Source: Acanthaster planci (lineage: Eukaryota; Echinodermata; Asteroidea; Valvatida; Acanthasteridae). From it: a stretch of 64,000 nucleotides of DNA. The stretch covers positions 1,522,405 to 1,586,404 of the forward strand of contig NW_019091390.1 in assembly GCF_001949145.1 (NCBI RefSeq), read 5' to 3'. The position numbers and the translations under genes are program-made. Position 1 is the first letter of the stretch. Every line of letters begins with the position of its first letter. Positions 59,111 to 64,000 of this stretch are shown one piece after another. The notes beneath the pieces were generated by a model that did no database searches, was not told the DNA's origin, and was given only the letters and a program-made list of their open reading frames with translations.

Positions 59111-62100
59111 CTCTGCATTCTGCACCTTTTCCGTCCCGTTGGTTTCCGACCATCAGATAAATCTTAAGTGCGTTTGTGCAGCCTTCACAGAAAGGCAGGA
59201 GCATTCACTTAGAGAACTTATCACCTGAGCTGAGTCACGTTGCATCATGGTTGCATGTGTGATCAAGCCTTTCAACCTGCTCCCCTCCCCTCGTTTTTCT
59301 CGGTCACAAGACTGCAATATGTTGGAGTCTCCATGCCCCAGAAATTTTGCTTGCTCTGTCGAAGCTGTCGATTAAGATCTCAAGTGTCGGTTTGCTGTAT
59401 TGCCAGCATTGATGCAATCGGGCACTCCACTGGTCATAGAAAGTTGCTTGGAAATACTGGTAGCTGGCCGGTCCAAAGGTCAATGTGGTTAAGCAAGAGC
59501 TCTCACCAAAAATGAGGGATGAATAACTGAGGAGAAAGGGTTCAGTGGCCATGTTGAATATTCCAACCATAAGTGCAGCTCATAAGTTTAATTTATCTTA
59601 TTACATTGCCCCCGAATATGCTTATTAAGAATTCTTTTGAATTCCTCTACATGCACAAGAAATTTCAGTATAAGTGAGTTGTCGCAGGTTCGCCTTCTGG
59701 TCAGAAGAAGGATGTTTACATGTCTTACGACTTTTTATTTCATGTATACCAGCTGTGTAATTGTGTATTGTGAGTTGCTTGTAGACACATCAGTGTTGTT
59801 CACTTATGTTACAGGAAACCTTTCCTTATATTACAACATTCACATGTGATCCTGCCCAAAAGAATCGGTCAGAAGTGGCCAGAGATTTTTTTGAGTGATC
59901 GTTTGTACAGGCCTTGAAACAAATCTTGCAAAACGGAAATCACTGCAATTGTTACCCTCAGTATTTATCAGGATATCAGGCTTATGCCCTTTCTAATGCT
60001 GTCGCACATGTATATGAATGAGTGAAAGGAAATCCTTAAGACTTAATTGTTGTGCATAGGATCATATCACAAATGGAAATTGTTATGCAGGATCAGGTCA
60101 AAATGCAACATCCCGTAGTTACCGGCTGCAAAGTGTTCATTCAGCCAGCCAGCAATGGGCTACGTGTACCAAGCTCTGTTGTAATTTTTCATTCACATCA
60201 AGGGTCAGATTGAAAAGCATGTGAGCCTCTTCAGAGTACATGCAGGTGCCATATTACCACAAACCAGCTTGATAAGCCGATCACAAACTGCTACGTTGCA
60301 CCACCAAGGAGGCTTATTTTATTTTTAGAAAACCAAACTAATTTGGGATCTCTTTTGCCGTCTGTGGATTTCGAGCAGGATGGAAAAGCTTCTCACAGCT
60401 TGCTCACAAGAGCTAATGCGTGGGACATGCTCTGGTATGATGCAGGGTACCCATTCTAGCTTTCATCCGAATATGCAGCATCTTTATACAGAAGAGTTCA
60501 TCCTAACATACCAGTTAGATCATGGTGGTAGTGTGTTCCATACTTTTTTTTCATCACTGAGAAGGTATTTGTATGCAGTGTTCACATAAAAAGTAACCAA
60601 GTGAGGTAATCTATGAATCTTAAGTAGTCGTGCCAGAATCTTGTCTCTTGAGGAAGTTCTAGGTCTTCACTGGATGCAAATTGGCATGTGCCAACAGATT
60701 TAGCCACGGCCCTGGAAATCCAGTTTTTGATGTGTTCTACATGTGAGACTGTGTGTCACTTTAAATTGTAATGCAAATTTAAAAGTGACTTGCATGTGGG
60801 TATAAGATGTGATCTTGGAATCTTGATCTACAATTTGTCTTTTTTCTGCACTTTCCAAAAACTGACAAAAGTACATGCACATCTTACATGTTCATGTACA
60901 TGAATATGGTTCACGCTTTAACAACACTGACAATCGGAGTTGATCAGGTGGAGAAGTCACTTTCATTCTACCCAGATTGAAGTTGAAATTTGGACCAGGG
61001 CATTGGAGGCCTGCCTTATTGGCCAACTTTTGTTACTCACTGATGTTTGGCTTGGTCAGGGTTTTCCATTCTTGTTTCATTACCTTAACAAGTGTACAAA
61101 ATATATTCTTTTCCTTTAAGCGTCCCTCCCCACATAAAGAGAATCCTAGAAGATAATGATGGCCAGTGGTCATTGTGCTCAGTTTATGAAAATCTCCCTA
61201 GCACATGTTTTGCACATTCTCAAAAATGATGTTTGAAAATGGATGCCTTTGTTTTTTAAAGTACAGTGTACCTGTAAAATGGAATGACAGTTGTAGCGTC
61301 CAGGAAAAGATTGAACCATTTTAATGCATTACCTGGAAAATCTGACAAAGTCCTGGATAAATGGTACTCTTAGCTTTTATCATCTGTCAAGTGCTCATTT
61401 ATTTGCTGCAATTTATGTATGTTTTGAATTTGTAATCATTTATGCCATTGATTGTGCATTGAATTTTCTCCATTGGTTCATTGTTTCCTCTTTGCTTTGT
61501 GAAGCAAGTTACGGTTTCATCACCAGCCACTATTGCATTGTCAAATACATGTGTCTCGCAATACAGGCTTTCTAACCTTATGCATTCGTACACATGTACT
61601 CAATTATGTCCACAGCTACACTTGTTCTGTGTACATATGGTGCAACACTGTTAACATCCTCTTCAACGGAAAACCTTCAATCGCATTATTCTGGAAGAGA
61701 TGTAATCCACACCAATATTGACTTCTTTAAGGATTAGTGAAGCTGGCTCCAATGTACTGTAATCCAATCATGGCTCATGCAATCATAGGAGAAGTAACCA
61801 ACTTGGGTCCATTAGAGCTAGCTAGTGAGGCTTATATGCTGTTGTCAATAATGAGGATTATAAGATGCTGTTTATAGCCAAGGTGGAGAAACTTTTTTAG
61901 TTTCCAAATATTCAAATTTCTGAGTAAACACAATTTTTAAGTAAACTACAATAAGGTAGTGTAAGTCAACGGGAAAAAAAAATAATAAATTCCCCTAGAA
62001 TAATGGTCTACATGGAGCTTGTGCTTGCCTGTTTGTTTTGTTTTTGTTTTATAAAGTCTGATACTAATTTAGTTATTTATTTATTAGCCTTCTGCAGAAA

Positions 62101-64000
62101 GTTTGTACAAGACAATGGTCACATGCAGGTGCTAGATCATGACAGACAAGAGCATAGAAACAAATTTCGATTGAACATACTGAAGTGAGTCCCGTCACTG
62201 GTGAGTTCTAATCAGGCGGATGAACCTTGGATGAACCAAGACAAGTCCATCAGCCAGACTTGAAGCACTGTTATCTGGACGAGTTCACTCACACCCATTC
62301 GTCCAGCCCAATGAATATCACACAGCATGGGACACCAGCAGAGATGTGCAGATGAGTACGCTCATCTAAAAGCCCCGTGTGTTGCAGTTTGCACAACATT
62401 CTTTTCTGTCCCTTGCCATTGGTTGTCAGATTTCTCAGAAAAATGTCAGCACACGTGTGTTTGAAATGTTGTTCTTGCTGCATCAGAAAACACCAGTTAC
62501 AGGGAATGCATAATGTCCAACTGGGTTTTGAAGGAACTTCAACAATGTCATGAATTTGGCTTCGATTCAGAGCACGCGCAAGTAATTTTTTTTCCCTGTT
62601 AAACTGCCGACAGTTTATCACTGTTTGCACATATCACATTTTTCTCCCTGGGAGAACCTAGCTTTAAAAAGTTCTCCCTTAAATGAAGGGGAAGTAAAAT
62701 CATTTGTAAAAAGTATTTAATACACTGTAAGAATTATGTTTTTATAGATGTGATAATCATCAGCGTCTTAGGGTAGCATGTAAGAAGTACCATATTTTTT
62801 CTAGAGCCCAATGCTGCCAATTTATGAAAATTCACTCTTTCGTTAAGATTTTATTCAGGGAGAATTTTATGAATGCTCTTCGTGATGTTTGCATTTACAT
62901 GCATACATTTGCGTGCTGTCTTCTGCGATTTCTGTACACTTAACCTGCTTAGGATTTGTACGTGTACATGTACGTTTACATGTGCATTATATCTGAAGCA
63001 AGGAAGCTCATGTCCAGCTCAGGGTCGTGGCAATTTGTCTGTACCGTGATGACCTTGGTGGCCGTGACTGTATGGGTGCTTAGTTTCCTGATGCTTCTTT
63101 GATTTTGATCCAGGTCCTTGGGAAGCTGGGAGCTCCATACTGGAACAAGAGATGACAAGTTTCTACCTGGCAGTGGGGGCACTGCTTGGGGGGGACATGC
63201 TAATTGCAAAAGCACACAGATGCCCTCTGAGAACAAGGTGCATCTAGCCTGCATGATCAACTTTATTTGAATGAACAGTCTTTGCATGGTCGTTTGCCAC
63301 CCTGTTGGAAGAGTAAACACTTCTCTTTCCATATTGAGGGAAATCTTTTACACATAGAGGATGGGAGGGAAATACTGAACTCTAATTTTTGTTGTTTTGA
63401 AATATTTTCTGTCAAAATAGACACTATAACTCACCACTTTTTGCATTCTCTGTAGTTGTAAAATTGTTGGCATTTATAATCAAGAGACATTACCAAGAAA
63501 AATATTCAACCCATCTCAGCCTATCGGTCAAACCTCAAATGTCTATGTTATAAAAATGTCCGTACATGTCTTTCAGTTCTGTTTGTTTTTGTGACATACA
63601 TATGATGGGTTAAATTTTTAAAAGTTAAGAATTCCAGCTTCTACTGCAGCAACGATGTGCTTTAATTTCTCCACTCACAAAATTTATAGTTAGCACGTAG
63701 TTACAGCCATCATGCTTTTTTTTTCGCCCCAAAACTCATTTAGCTGTCAAAAAGGCAATCAGGAAAATGAAGAGAAGACAGCAAATTTAATACTTTTAAA
63801 TTATGTATCAGCCAAGACCAGTTCAAGACTGTACAGTATGCATGCTCACAAGTTCATTGTCTGGCAACCTGTGTCAGCTGCATTCATTTTTAAGCAAGTA
63901 TTTGTGTCCAGAGGATTTCTGCATTTCTATGAACTCGAGACCCTGATGAAATGGTTTGGGCATGGTCGGGTTTCACTCATGTGGAGTTGACCCTTTTGCA
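59111..64000 (+). other. Intron-like stretch to window end
   Basis: Low CpG with many ACATGTAC/TACATGTA palindromes. Minus-strand frames at 62289-62630 and 62976-63332 have no codon bias or splice support. One weak exon candidate is at 63114. The putative gene body has no visible end inside the window. Confidence 0.4.
63114..63237 (+). CDS. Weak candidate exon
   Basis: An acceptor (TCTTTGATTTTGATCCAG) and a donor (AGAACAAG|GTGCAT) bracket 124 bases. In the phase that takes one base from the previous codon the frame is open, starting SLGSWELHTGTRDDKFLPGS and ending STQMPSENK. One other frame hits a stop. The entry phase is the one left by the exon at 35833 and by the candidate at 48410. No family is recognised. 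Confidence 0.22.

Noticed and set aside
1-64000. Prokaryotic, viral or CRISPR content
   Set aside because: No long ORFs, operon structure, direct-repeat/spacer array or viral gene was seen; splice sites, SINEs and MITEs mark the DNA as animal.

Overview
The window is nuclear DNA from an animal, almost certainly a marine invertebrate. It has no operons, no long ORFs and no ribosomal or confident tRNA genes. It carries tRNA-derived SINEs, many short non-autonomous DNA transposons (MITEs) and one exon with clear GT-AG splice sites. The TAGGCCTA and TACATGTA palindromes, and a MITE ending in GGGCCAATTTCATA with interior GCTTAAGC boxes, recall echinoderms or other invertebrate deuterostomes. That placement is a best guess from sequence style.

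The window has two halves with a sharp border near 33.88 kb. The left half (1 to about 33.88 kb) keeps its CpG: 18 by hand count in bases 1-360. I could support no confident exon there. It holds five full copies (6985, 10955, 13615, 16527, 23192) and one fragment of a 178-bp near-palindromic MITE, an older 272-bp palindromic MITE at 2747, two G/C-rich inverted repeats at 30.6 and 31.3 kb, one SINE at 24.3 kb, and several CpG-rich blocks that could be distal regulatory DNA. One candidate exon (31918-32058) has good splice signals.

At 33.4-33.88 kb lies a CpG-dense block (26 CpG in 33541-33900) with a CCAAT box and an ATG in good context. CpG then drops to 3 in the next 360 bases and stays low to the window end. 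Invertebrate genomes with mosaic methylation methylate gene bodies, and CpG is lost there. I therefore read 33.4-33.88 kb as the unmethylated promoter and first exon of a plus-strand gene whose methylated, intron-rich body fills the right half. The one strong exon, 35833-36038 (+), fits this: 60 of its 68 complete codons end in G or C, and it has a good acceptor and donor. Its protein family is not recognised.

The rest of the right half looks like intron. It carries a hAT-type MITE pair, one copy with a perfect 8-bp target duplication, a long inverted repeat with a 43-bp tandem array in its loop just behind the exon, three further MITEs, a full SINE at 58.8 kb, several weak candidate exons (a possible 6-nt microexon among them), and islands of higher CpG that may be intronic enhancers.
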